Source of the DNA: Chara braunii
Taxonomy: Eukaryota > Streptophyta > Charophyceae > Charales > Characeae
DNA: 29,118 nt
NCBI GenBank assembly: GCA_003427395.1
Contig: BFEA01000367.1
Coordinates: 690,265-719,382 of the forward strand
Direction of reading: 5' to 3'
A program made the translations under genes and the position numbers. How positions within the stretch are numbered: the stretch's first letter is position 1; each line of letters opens with the position of its first letter. Below, piece after piece: positions 19,106 through 28,702 of the stretch. The notes under the pieces are model-generated. The model was not told the DNA's origin. It did not search any database and saw only the letters and a list, made by a program, of their open reading frames with translations.

Positions 19106-19440
19106 TGATCGATCGCCAAATCAAGCAAGCAAGCAAGCAGTCAAACATCGGTCAATCGATCAACCAGTCAATCAATCAAATATCAATCTATAAATCCATC
19201 CATCATCCATTCATCCATCCCCCCCTCCATCCACCGGCCTCCGCAGCCCCCGCTCCACCCACCCACCATCCATTCATCCATACATCCATCCAACCAAGCG
19301 AGGCATTGACCGAACCATCCATCCATCCATCCATCCATCCAACCAAGCGAGGCATTGATCGAACCATTCACCGATCAGCAAGTCATCGATCGAGCGAGCA
19401 ACCAACCAACCAGCCAGCCAATCTATCAATCGATCAACAC
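19106..19440. repeat. Diverged tetranucleotide (ATCC/ATCA/AGCA) repeat
   Basis: Imperfect runs of CAAG, ATCA, ATCC and CGAT words fill this stretch, including a clean (CATC)n tract near 19316-19340. CCAACCAAGCGAGGCATTGA is repeated at about 19291 and 19339. The open frames seen here (Pro-Ser-Ile-His on +, Asp-Gly-Trp-Met on -) follow from the repeat and are not evidence of a gene. Confidence 0.9.
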
Positions 19441-19483
19441 AAACAACCCCCCCACACATTCACACACACACACAAAATCACCG

Positions 19484-19575
19484 GGGGGTGGGTGGGGGGG
19501 CCCCGAACCCCTGGAGAGGGGGCCCCGAACATTCGGAAGTTCAGGCCGCCATTGCCGCCTGAGCCCGAATGTTGG
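19484..19575. repeat. GC-rich direct and inverted repeats
   Basis: GGGGGCCCCGAAC occurs near 19496 and 19521. CCGAACATTCGG (about 19525) can pair with CCGAATGTTGG (about 19565), allowing a hairpin with a loop of about 28 bases. Not recognised as a known element. Confidence 0.6.
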
Positions 19576-20838
19576 TTACCCTGTGTCTAACTATTTATGT
19601 ACACAAACCATGAGTTTGAATCAAGATGAAGAAAATAATGTCCGCAGTTTACCACCCTCGAAAAGAGAGGAAAGGGACGAAGAAGAAGAAGAAGATGGTC
19701 ACTATACCAAGGTGGAATCCACTAGTGTCCACAATTCCCTCCTAAAATATCTTACTTCTTCTCCCTTCGTTATTTCTACCTAAGCACAACTGCCTTCAAG
19801 AGCACAATTGACACAAATAATCACAATTCAACTGGACTCCACTTTGCTCCACAGATATCAATAGGCCAGTTCTCACTCATTTATCACCCTTCTCGCTCAA
19901 CAGGTCCCCCATTCGCACAGTCCCACCCAGATCCCAGTTCTGTTGGCCTCTTTGGAGCTTCATACATCCAGCTCCACTAGGCCCGGCCCTGAACACAGAC
20001 TCCTGAGTAATGGTGGTACTCTCCACTGTAACCAGCATGAGAGAAACTCTCGAGTCCTTTCAACAGCAGCACGACGTGCTAACACTGCTTTCAGGTAGCT
20101 TGGTCTGAGCGAGAAGATAAACCACCATGGCCTGGAGGCCTTCTGTCAGCCTCCAATAGGCACTAGCATTACGAAGGAATCAAATTGGGTAAAGCCAGGC
20201 CAGTATATCCAAGGCAGGCCTGGTCGTGCATCCATCAAGAAGGCTGGTGACACCTTCTCAAAGTGTGTTGCCTCTAAAGAATGCCCGATATAAGAATAAA
20301 AAAAGACACTGCTGCTGGTTGGGCCTTCAAGGAGAAGTTGATATGAATTCCATCTTACGCAATATGCGCTTTGGGGGCACAATCCACTTTTTTTCCTCCT
20401 TTTTCTTGAATTTTTGAAAAGCCTAACTTTGCAAATTCAGCCCACGGTGTAACAACGCTTACATTTGTGTCTATGAATCTGCTTGAAGGTCTCCAAAACA
20501 ATCAGCCATGTAACAACACTCTCCACAAGAGTCCACATTTATTTGGTGTGAGGTGAACCAACAACGGTGGCCGCAAGCACCCTCCAATGTTTTACCATGC
20601 CAACTCGGGTTAATTGCTTGATTATTACAGTTGACCATGACTGGTAAGGGATGCTGAACCCGATTTTCAGCTATGATATAAGCCACACCTTTTTCTTTTT
20701 CCTTCTTTTCAAAAAAAAAAGAAGAGTTGTATCCGCTACTCAGTTAACCCCCCGACTCTCTGGGGTAGTCAATGCTGGCAGCAACATCTGATATTCCGAG
20801 CTGACACAGATTAGCATTTCTAGCATTCCAGCATTCTG
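19576..20838. other. No gene recognised; left flank of element D
   Basis: Unassigned DNA. A short acidic stretch (EERDEEEEED, near 19670) lies in a + frame but has no clear start or partner exon. An A10 run is at about 20711. The sequence immediately left of the LTR is TTCTG (20834-20838); the matching right target site of element D is outside the window. Confidence 0.4.
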
Positions 20839-21254
20839 TGCAAGGGTCCTGACTGACCACGTCTTGCCAGAGTGTATCACAATGCATGCAACATCACCAT
20901 TCACACAGGTTATGACTCAGCACACACAACGCAGAATGGGGATGAGATGAGAACCAAGTCGCGCAGCTTATATTATCTCCAAAACATCATAAGGGGTATC
21001 TCGAGTTCATGAGTTCAAGCGCTCAACAATCATGACATGTCACTCTCTCGAACATCAGCACAATGGGGCCTGGCTGACCCAGTGCCACATCTCAGCAACT
21101 CGTTAAGCGCAGAACAGGTAAGTAGTCACCATAGCCAACTCGTCAACCTGTCTCTTTCCTCTCTCCCTCTTTCCTCAAGATCTCAGTCTCGGTCCTCTTC
21201 TCTCATCATGCATGCTCACTCCTACTTCGAGAATCTACTCTGAATGCTACTCAC
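20839..21254 (-). repeat. 3' LTR of element D, U5-side portion
   Basis: The left end TGCAAGGG is the complement of the CA-ending LTR terminus. The stretch pairs with 28703-29118. A TATA-like GATAATATAAG lies on the - strand at about 20967-20979. The LTR continues rightwards beyond the N at 21255, but its U3 end could not be fixed because the other copy is cut off and no clear polypurine tract is seen before about 22090. Confidence 0.9.
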
Positions 21255-21350
21255 NTCTCTCCCTCTTTCCTCAAGATCTCAGTCTCGGTCCTCTTCTCTC
21301 ATCATGCATGCTCACTCCTACTTCGAGAATCTACTCTGAATGCTACTCAC
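21160..21350. repeat. Exact 95-base duplication around a single N
   Basis: 21160-21254 and 21256-21350 appear identical and are separated by one N at 21255. The last 95 bases of the window are the same sequence. This is the pattern of two contig ends that overlap but were not merged, rather than a biological repeat. Confidence 0.9.
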
Positions 21351-21354
21351 TGTA

Positions 21355-22090
21355 GACTAAGTCCTAACCCACTAACTATACTAACTAGTAGGGCTGCTAT
21401 GGCTGCCACTTGCAAGCCAGCGCCCAGCTCTCCTCTTCCTTCCACCACAGCTTCTCCTCCAGTCCTATCCCAGCTAGCCAGCGCACAAGTGCACACAGCA
21501 CCTCCACGCCAATATGCCAGTGGGAATCTGATGTCAAGGGAGGCTGGCCTATTGCTTTATACTGCTGGCCTCCCCTGGCNAGGTCTGCATTNGTCTGCAT
21601 TGGCACTTTGGGCCTCCTTCAGTCCCAGACCCATGCATATGTGTGTGTNCCAGTATTTTCCCCTCAGGGTCTGCTGCTGCNGCGGCCATCTGGCCTGGAT
21701 TTCGGACTGGGTGTCTGAATCTAGACCCCCTATTAGACTTNGACAGAACTGGGAATCTGCCCTTTGACTTCCTTTTGGACAGACACACATTCTGCACGAA
21801 CAGACACTCATACTGCACGAACAGACACATCTCTTGCCTGAACAGGCATGACCTGCGCACCCCCTGAACGAACAGATGTGACTCCCAAGTCCAGATATTG
21901 CAGCTGTTCGTACAGGGCACAACTGTGACCTTTGACANTGGCTTNTACTTAGCNAGGATGTGACTTTTGACCCAGAGAACATGTCCTTTGATCTGCTTTC
22001 ACGAGTTGGGCCCTGGCCAATGACCCCTCTATGCTGTTTTTGCCGAACAGGGTCTGAACCGGGTAAAGGCCCTTTTACTCTCGCCGGCCT
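21355..22090 (-). other. LTR U3 and 3' untranslated region of element D, with Ns
   Basis: This joins the recognisable LTR and the end of the polyprotein. It carries eight single Ns (21580, 21592, 21649, 21681, 21741, 21938, 21945, 21954). A - strand GTATAAA at 21556-21562 is a possible promoter TATA box. The 21-bp tandem repeat at 21781-21843 is listed separately. The U3 boundary lies somewhere here. Confidence 0.6.
21781..21843. repeat. 21-bp tandem repeat in the LTR/U3 region
   Basis: Three 21-base units start at 21781, 21802 and 21823 with AGACAC and end with CTG(C)ACGAAC or CTGAAC. A shorter diverged unit follows. U3 repeats of this kind often act as enhancers in LTR elements; that role is inferred. 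Confidence 0.85.
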
Positions 22091-23690
22091 AATTTCGAAG
22101 TCCTCTGAGAAAACCTTCATCTATCAATAATGCTTATTCCCCTTCTTGCTCGTTCATAGGCAGATACAATATGAGGTGCAGACTCTAGCACATTTTCTCT
22201 TGTGAACCAGCGATCTTCACTTGGGTCCTAATAGGCACATCTTACTTTATATTGTCGTTGGGGTCTGCCTCTTCGTCCAGTTTGAAAAGTTCTTTCAGCA
22301 ACAATCTTATCCACACGCCAATCTGCGACTGGGAACCACTCATTTGTTACGCAAGGTAAGAGTTTCGAAGCGTGGAATACTGGATATGTATGTAGATGTA
22401 GAGGAATCTCTATAACATATGAAGGGTCATCCACATCGCCAATTATATCTAGAACCTGCCAAGGTCCTCTGTAGGCGGGTAGTAACTTTTGAGAGATGTT
22501 CTGCTCAGGAACAAACTCTTTAGACTTAACCCACACTAGATCACCTATAGCAAACTGTGAAGGTCTTCTATGCTTATTTGCTTGTTCAATCATGTGATGT
22601 TGTGCTTTGACAATGTTTTCTTTTACCTTTTCAATGTCTTTCTGATATTGAATCGCAGATTCGCATGTTCCTAGTGGAAGCTTATGCACTTTATCCGGGT
22701 TTAGCCGATCAACAGGCCTGCGCGGACGCCATCCCAGATGCAACTCCATCGGAGTCTTGCATGTAGATAGATGAACAAATTTATTGTAGGCACTAGCAAC
22801 TTTGGGCAAATGTTCGTCCCAGTCAATCTGGTCAGGACGAATATACATGCGCAGCGTTTGCTGCAAAATCTTGTTCATTTGCTCAATCTGGCCGTTAGTC
22901 TCAGGATGTCTGCCTGAAGACATAGTCAACTTAGACCCATAGACGTTCATTAGTTGCTGCCATTGTTCACTTGTGAACCTTATGTCTCTGTCACTCACGA
23001 TCGTCAAGGGATGTCCATCATCCTTTACCCAATGGTTAAAGAACTCCCGGATCACCAATTCTAAACTTGCGTCTGCAGGTAAAGCTACGAAGACAACATA
23101 CTTACTAAATCTGTCGACGATTACCATTACTTGCGTTTTTCCATTCCTGCTTTTTATCTTGGTGTCCATAAAGTCAATGGACACAGAGTCTCTTCGACCT
23201 GTTGGAATAGGCAAAGGCTTAAGTAGACCAAGGGGAGGCTGTGTGGTGCTCTTATTTCTTTGGCACACTTGACAACCCTGCACATATGCAATGCAGTCTG
23301 GTTTCATGTGAGGCCAGGTGTAGGAACGCACAAGATTCGCGTAAGTCTTCCTCCACCCGAAATGGCCCTCAGTGTCATGACATTCCCCTAAGATCAAACT
23401 CTTGATCTCTTCCACATTCGGAATACAAAGCCTGTCATGCACATCAGTGCTCTCAAACAACAGTCCTTGCGTGATACGATAGTTAGGAAACTCTGTTGGC
23501 GCTTCTTGTACACGCTTAAGCATAGCGTCATAAACAACATCAGTGGAATACGCATTCCTAATTTTCTCTTGCAAATCGTTGCCCACGTCTAAGTATGTTA
23601 CAATGGCACCAAAGAAATCTGATCTTCGACTCAATGCATCGGCAACAACGTTGTACTTACCCTTGACTGGCTTCAGCTCAAAATCTATTG
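22090..23690 (-). pseudogene. Element D integrase with chromodomain-like C-terminus
   Basis: The open frame 23634-22228 (468 codons) starts after the RNase H ADALSRR end; it is part of the polyprotein and has no start of its own. The HHCC finger is H86, H91, C121, C124 of this frame. The catalytic triad is intact: D154 in VSIDFMDT, D215 in SDRDIRF, E251 in NGQIEQ, with 35 residues between the last two, as in the DDE family. WVKSKEF, YRGPWQVLDIIG and VFHASKLLP mark the SH3-like part. VDKIVAERTFQTGRRGRPQR then QYKVRCAY begins a chromodomain-like tail. A TAG (22228-22230) interrupts before DPSEDRWFTRENVLESAP, and the frame continues to about 22120. The enzyme inserts element cDNA; the tail probably guides target choice. 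Confidence 0.9.
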
Positions 23691-25121
23691 ATCAATCTCC
23701 GCGGCCCACCTAGTCAACTTAGGTGTCATCTGAGCCTGCGTTTTAAGCCAGCGAAGTGTTTCATGATCCGAATATACCTTGAAGTGACGTCCTAAGAGAT
23801 AGTGTCGCCAGTGATCCAAAGCTTCCTAGAGAGCATACAACTCTCTCTCATACGTAGAAGCGACGACCTTCTCGTTAGGCAGTCGTCGGGACATAAATTC
23901 TACAGGCCTGTACCCATTTCCATCGTCTTGTTGGAGTACAGCGCCTATCCCATACTGACTCGCGTCGGTCGTAACAACAAAGGGCAAGGAAGGGTCAACA
24001 ACCTTTAAAACCGGGTAATTAATCAGACATTTTTTCAGACGTTTAAACGAGGTTGTACAGTCTGAATCCCACTTCCAAATGGTTTCCTTTTTAAGTAATG
24101 TGCGAAGGGGCGCAACAATTATCGTGAAACGTCTCACGAATTTCCGATAATAATTGGCTAGCCCAAGGAACGACCGCAACTCAGTTAAAGTGCGGGGGTT
24201 AGGCCAATCACGAATTGCTGCAATTTTCGTGTCTTCCGGTTTGATTCCATCTCCATCGAGCACATGCCCTAGATACAAAACCTGACGCTTAGCCCATTCA
24301 CACTTCTTTGGGTTTAACTTTAGCTTTGCCTCACGCAATTTTTTTAGCACAAGTCGAAGGTGCTCAAAATGTTCTTTCAAATATTTACTAAAAACCAAAA
24401 TATCGTCCAAATAAACAATGACAAACTTATCAAGCCACTCGCGAAAGGGCTCGTTCATAGTTCTTTGGAAGGTTGCAGGGTCATTCGTAAGACCAAACGG
24501 CAACACAATGAACTCATAGTGCCCGTACCTCGTTCGAAAGGCAGTTTTGTATTGGTCTTCTGGCTCTACCTCAATCTGATGGTAGCCAGATTTCAAATAA
24601 ATTTCCGTAAAGTATTTGCAACCCTGCACACGATCTAGCAGATCATCTATCCGCGGTAACGGCTCGGCGTTTTTTACAGTTACTGCATTCAACTTCCTAT
24701 AGTCTGTGCACATGTGTACCCCGCCATCCTTTTTAGGCACGAATAATACAGGCGCACCATAGGGCGAGGAGCTAGGCCTAATCCATCCCTTTTCCGACAA
24801 TTCATCAAGCTGGGATCGCAGTTCATCCAACTCTTTGAGTGACATTCGGTAGATGCCCCCCTTAGGAATCGAGCTTCCTGGGATAATATCTATGCGATGC
24901 TTGATGGGTCTCTCAACCACACCGCTTGGGGCCTCTGCCACATCTGCGAACTCCTTTAGAAGTTTCTCAATTTCTGGGGACTTAGGCTCTTCCTTAACTT
25001 CACCCTCTTTTACTGGGCGCACATATGTCACAAAAACTTGGTCATACAAGTTATATTTCTTGACATGCCGAGCGAACGTTGGGGCACTCATACAACAATG
25101 AGCCAAGCTGCTTTCTTTACC
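23640..25121 (-). pseudogene. Element D reverse transcriptase and RNase H
   Basis: The 426-codon frame 25106-23826 carries RT blocks [45 protein letters not shown] and VIVYLDDILVFSK (YLDD at residues 232-235). It begins at a TTG only because a TAA (25122-25124) precedes it; the real protein continues from protease. In motif A the expected catalytic Asp ([13 protein letters not shown]) is Tyr at residue 170 (codon 24599-24597). RNase H begins with VVTTDASQYG (catalytic Asp 381) and reaches STYERELYAL before a TAG (23826-23828). The same frame continues with EALDHWRHYLLGRHFKV, then a one-base frame change near 23690. RT copies the element RNA into DNA; with Tyr at this site it should be inactive. 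Confidence 0.93.
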
Positions 25122-25720
25122 TTATTCATGAAATAGGCAAATTCTCTTCTTTCGACCTTGCGGACTAGGGAGCCAACACTCATGGTCCCTCGTCTTTATG
25201 TCCGCATTTGCAGCTTCCCCCCAATCCATACCTAAAAGAATGTCAAAAGGAAGATTATCTTCCACCAAGAGAGTCAGAGAGTGGAGAACGCATTCCACCT
25301 TCCCCTCTGCTTCGAGCCAGAAGTATATCTTAACCCCTTCAACATATCTATCCATTACCGTTACTGTACTATTAGCTAATTTACTTACTACGAGCTCAGC
25401 CAATTGTTTTACCTTAAGCCCGAGACGCAACTTCTGCAAACCTTTCTTACTTATATAGGTACGTGTAGATCCACTGTCTATCATTCCTCCAACTCTCACT
25501 TTATTCACTTCTAGATCTGCAATTATTAACTGTCCTTTACGTTTTTTCATTTCAGTCCAGGCTTGGCGACGAGCGGCCAACTCATCACCCACTCCAGCGA
25601 GGGATCCATCTAGAGAGATGCATACGCATGCCACCTCTGGACAGTGTACTAGATGGGGACTGTCTACCTCTTCAGTTTTTGCCAATGGGACCTTCGAATG
25701 GGAGAATTTTTTTTTTTCAA
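25122..25720 (-). pseudogene. Element D retropepsin-like protease
   Basis: The frame 25685-25122 (187 codons; apparent start is TTG) contains GGMIDSGSTRTYIS with catalytic Asp 70 (codon 25478-25476) and LPFDILLGMDWGEAA near residue 150. Both signatures of single-domain retropepsins are intact. It cuts gag-pol into its parts inside virus-like particles, working as a dimer. The protease frame differs from the zinc-knuckle frame before it; the two meet at an A11 run (25717-25707). A TAA at 25122-25124 separates it from the RT part in the same frame, where element C has a sense codon. Confidence 0.88.
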
Positions 25721-25753
25721 CACCCGAAGTCCCTGTAGAGGCAACTGAGACCT

Positions 25754-26160
25754 CTACTGGCTGTTCCCTTTTGCCATCTTGTAGTCAGGGCAATAAGGTA
25801 CAATGTGGTCGGGGTCCCCACATTTAAGGCACTGGTCGGCAACTTTCCTTTCCTGCCAAACTTTTTCTGTGATTCCCAGTTTCTTCCAAGGTTCCCCTTC
25901 GGGTAGACCTGGATGAGGTGGGTATGGCTTGTCCCAATTGTTGTACCACATGCCTCTTCCTCTTCCCTAGGCAGAATTGAAACCACGGCCACCTTGCGAG
26001 GGACCATTACCCCTTCCACCAGCGTAGTAGCTACCTTCGCCACCACCCCTCTGGGTACCGGGACCTCTTCCACCACGTCCGCGGCCTCCTCTTCCTTGGC
26101 CACGACCTCTTCCTTGGCGCCCTTCCCTGCGGGCTAGCTGCGTAGCTCCCCTCCTGAGCT
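25754..26160 (-). pseudogene. Element D gag RNA-binding region: RGG-rich tract and zinc knuckle
   Basis: One reading frame gives REGRQGRGRGQGRGGRGRGG and GGGEGSYYAGGRGNGPSQGG (about 26140-25985), an arginine-glycine tract like RGG-box RNA-binding segments. A TAG at 25967-25969 interrupts it. It continues GRGRGMWYNNWDKPYPPHPG, PEGEPWKKLG, VWQERKVADQ and CLKCGDPDHIVPYC, a complete CX2CX4HX4C zinc knuckle at 25831-25790. It ends at a TAG (25754-25756). Together these would bind element RNA during packaging. Element C has the same knuckle and a weaker Gly/Arg segment. A frame change separates this part from capsid near 26130-26170. Confidence 0.85.
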
Positions 26161-26972
26161 ACCGGACCGTTGGGTCCTTCCTCAAGACCATAGTCTACTT
26201 GGTCCCAAGAAAGTGTTTCGACACCTCCTTCTTCAAAGGTCAGAAGGAGGCTGTCTTTCCCAGATATAGACCCTGAGATTGTGCGGTTTTGCCATCTCTT
26301 ACCTGCTTGCAGATCTTTCCAATAGTGGCAGTAGTTGGCCTCAGCCAGGAAGCCAGCATGATCTATGGCGATCTTGCTGAACTTCTCGTAGGTCATCCCC
26401 TCTTCTGTAGTACGGGGATACAACTGAATAAGAAGGGGGTCGGGTAGTGCACGAGCAAAACTGTTTACTATCTGAGTTGGGGTCAATCCATGTTCGTTGC
26501 ATTGCAGCAGCTCGTCCATTGTGGCTTTGAGTGCGGAGGTGCTCTTCCACTTCCTATCTGGAAGGCTTAGGACCAGCATCTCAGTCCTCCTGGCCAAGTT
26601 CTTATCCTCAAACCGTTCTCTGGCGGCTTTGAGGAATTCTTCAATGCGGGTTTGTTGAGAGAATTCTACCATGGATTCGCAACCCGCTTCCTTTTGCAGA
26701 GAGATTGCGAAACTCATGGCATCTCCTCCCATGCAGGGACTTGCCATCAGCACCCGGTCCCAATAAGGGATTCGCTGTCCATAGACATAGGACTCGACCG
26801 CTACAATCCAATGCAACACACTTTCTTCCTTCTTCCCATTATATGTCCATGGAAGTTTTAGCTTTATCTTTCTTACATCCCCTGACTCTTCTTCTCGCTG
26901 CACTCCCTTTTTTTTCTTATCTCCATCTCCCCCATCTCCGTCTCCATCTCCACCTCCTCCTCCGCCGCTGCC
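26130..26972 (-). pseudogene. Element D gag capsid (Retrotrans_gag-like)
   Basis: Following a TGA (26975-26973) the same frame runs through a Gly/Asp-rich linker (GSGGGGGGDGDGDGGDGD, about 26972-26918), a Lys run and REEESGDVRKIKLKLPWTYN. The capsid blocks are EESVLHWIVAVESYVYGQRI, SFAISLQKEAG, LKAARERFEDKN, LKATMDELLQCNEHGLTPTQ, MTYEKFSKIAIDHAGFLAEA and DLQAGKRWQNRTISG. Length and order agree with plant gypsy gag. The frame is open to 26031, but the last 30 or so codons are out of frame relative to the RGG tract. Function: particle assembly around the element RNA. Confidence 0.87.
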
Positions 26973-26975
26973 TCA

Positions 26976-27479
26976 GACTATCTTCTCAATGACTTCCGGA
27001 GTGAAGGCTTCATTGATGTGTTCATCTAGTTTAACTATGTAGGACTGGATATGTTTGTCGACATCCTGTGCTGACTTCTGCAAAAATGCATTCCAAACTC
27101 CCTCGAATTCGTATTGATGTGTTTCGATTTTCTGCAGGGTCTTGTTTATTGCTGCAACCTCCTCTTTCGTATGGAGGACTAGAGCGAGTTTTTCTTCCGT
27201 GGCGGTTTGTTTTTTCTTTTGTTCCTGTATCTCTTTCTGCAACCGCTCCCCCTCTTCTTGCAGCCTTTTTGTTGCATCTAGCTCTTGCCTTTTCGCTGTA
27301 AGCATCTTATTATGCAACTCGGCCCTCTTTTCTTGCAATAGCAAGTCCTTCTCCCTCTGATCCTCAATGGATGCCAACTTTGCAATGAACACATCCCTTT
27401 CTTCTTCTGATTCTTGCACCTGGTCGCTGGTGTATGAATATTCATCATACCAATCCAGCGGCGCAATCTGCACTTTTTT
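26976..27479 (-). pseudogene. Element D gag coiled-coil region
   Basis: The open frame 27473-26973 reads APLDWYDEYSYTSDQVQESE, then a long charged helix with EKDLLLQEKRAELHNKM, LDATKRLQEEGERLQKEIQE and LHTKEEVAAINKTLQKIETH. Heptad-like spacing suggests a coiled coil of about 100 residues, followed by KSAQDVDKHIQSYIVKLDEH. It ends with EVIEKIV and a TGA, beyond which the capsid continues in the same frame, so the TGA is probably a point mutation. It joins the upstream N-terminal part across a six-A run (27474-27479) where the frame changes. Confidence 0.8.
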
Positions 27480-27887
27480 CCTCCAGCGCGGCTGCTTTCA
27501 GGCACATCTTTGTGTTGCCTTTGCAGTTTCTCTCCTTCATCCTCCTTTTCCTCTTCTTCTTCTTCTATATGCCTCAATTCTTCTTCCAACTCTTTTTCCA
27601 TCTTCTCCTTCAGCTTCCTCTTCAGATCTTCTTCCTCCATTTGCGTCTTCTTTTTCATCTCCTCTTCTTTCTTTTTCTTCCTTTCTTCTTTCTCCTTTTT
27701 CTTATCTACCTGCCGGCGATCGATCTCTGCCTGTTCTGCAGGCGTGAGCCCTGGCTTTATACCCCCAGACCGCATCATCATACGGGGAGGAGCATACCTG
27801 GCCAAAGCCAAGTGGAAAGAAGACCCTGAAAAGAGGGCCCAACAGAACAGAGAGGGCCGGAATTCCCTACATGGGATAGTCATCCAT
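27480..27887 (-). pseudogene. Element D gag N-terminus (Lys/Glu-rich)
   Basis: Two overlapping ATGs lie at 27887 and 27883. The first gives only MDDYPM then a stop; element C starts MEDYPM, so this is probably the ancestral start. The second opens the 201-codon frame, giving YAPPRMMMRSGGIKPGLTPA and a very highly charged helix of Lys, Glu and Met-rich blocks (KKKEKEERKKKKEEEMKKKT, EEELRHIEEEEEEKEDEGEK). The frame leaves the ancestral one at the A6 run. Long + strand frames here (Ser/Phe/Leu-rich) are shadows of this composition. Confidence 0.75.
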
Positions 27888-28686
27888 GGTGGATGACAGC
27901 ACAGGTGGTCCTCCGCTGGTCCACCAAGAGACTATCCCCCAAAACTCACACTACCTGAAGTAGATGGGATACTGTGTTGGTTTTTTTTTTCAATCGCTTC
28001 TTTCACAATAACGGATTTCAAATAGTAAAGAACTTTTTTTTTTTTTTTACACTGCTGGTCTCCTTCTTAATCGGTACGTTTCTTTCTTTCTTGCTAATCT
28101 GGATGCTCTCTCTTTGTTTTTATTAACACTAACTGTCTGTCTTCTTGCGCAGGGGTACTGGAGTATGTACTTGTCACACCACTACTATTGCCCAGTTTAG
28201 ACCTTATGTTGTGACCGCTATCTGACGTGGCAATCAGCCACTACTACCAGTGTTTCCCCCCCCCAACCTTTACTACCTCCTACAGATAACAACTTAGGGG
28301 TAGAAGAGAACACCACATGACTCTGACCACTACTACTTCGAGTGTGACCAGACACGTGTATCCTGACTCCAGACCAGACCTTGGGTAGACAACAGCAGCA
28401 GCGACCACCAGAGAGGGGAAGAAGTAGAGATCACACACACAGCCAGGTAAGGGAATGGAGGTTCTTCTCTCTTTGAAGCGGCCGTCGATGAAGCTCCTCG
28501 TCGCTCCGCACTCCAACGCTCCAGGTAAGTACTCTTCTGCCCCTTCCTCTTCGGCTTACTTCTCCCCAAGATCCCAATCCACCTCTCTCACAACTCTATC
28601 ATCGCCAGAATCATCATCAAGCCAGCGTTCCCTTCTTCTTCTCGCCGGCCTTGCTCATGCCAGCGCAGTGAGTGCAACAAGCTTCT
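27888..28686 (-). other. 5' untranslated leader of element D
   Basis: About 800 bases between the PBS and the first gag ATG. It contains T10 (about 27980), T14 (about 28028), and no long frame with recognised domains. Three CAG/GTAAG-type words appear on the opposite strand. Long leaders are common in plant gypsy elements and may hold packaging signals; none can be defined by eye. Confidence 0.6.
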
Positions 28687-28698
28687 GCTCTGATACCA
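28687..28698 (-). promoter_or_regulatory. tRNA primer-binding site (initiator Met type)
   Basis: The - strand reads TGGTATCAGAGC, the standard plant LTR-element primer-binding site complementary to the 3' end of initiator methionine tRNA. It begins five bases after the LTR end at 28703, the expected position. It primes minus-strand cDNA synthesis and confirms both the element's orientation and the LTR boundary. Confidence 0.95.
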
Positions 28699-28702
28699 AG
28701 TT

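Noticed and set aside
19045-19783. Open frames of 142-181 codons rich in Pro-Ser-Ile-His
   Set aside because: Translation of tetranucleotide repeats; the opposite strand is equally open, and no start context or domain is seen.
21781-21880. CRISPR-like array
   Set aside because: The 21-bp units are head-to-tail without spacers and lie in an LTR of a eukaryotic element.
22228-25969. Reassigned or readthrough TAG codons in element D
   Set aside because: TAA and TGA stops and frame changes are present too, and older copies show the same decay; mutation is simpler.
27367-27896. Long + strand Ser/Phe/Leu-rich open frames
   Set aside because: Antisense shadows of the Lys/Glu-rich gag coiled coil of element D, which has homology in element C.
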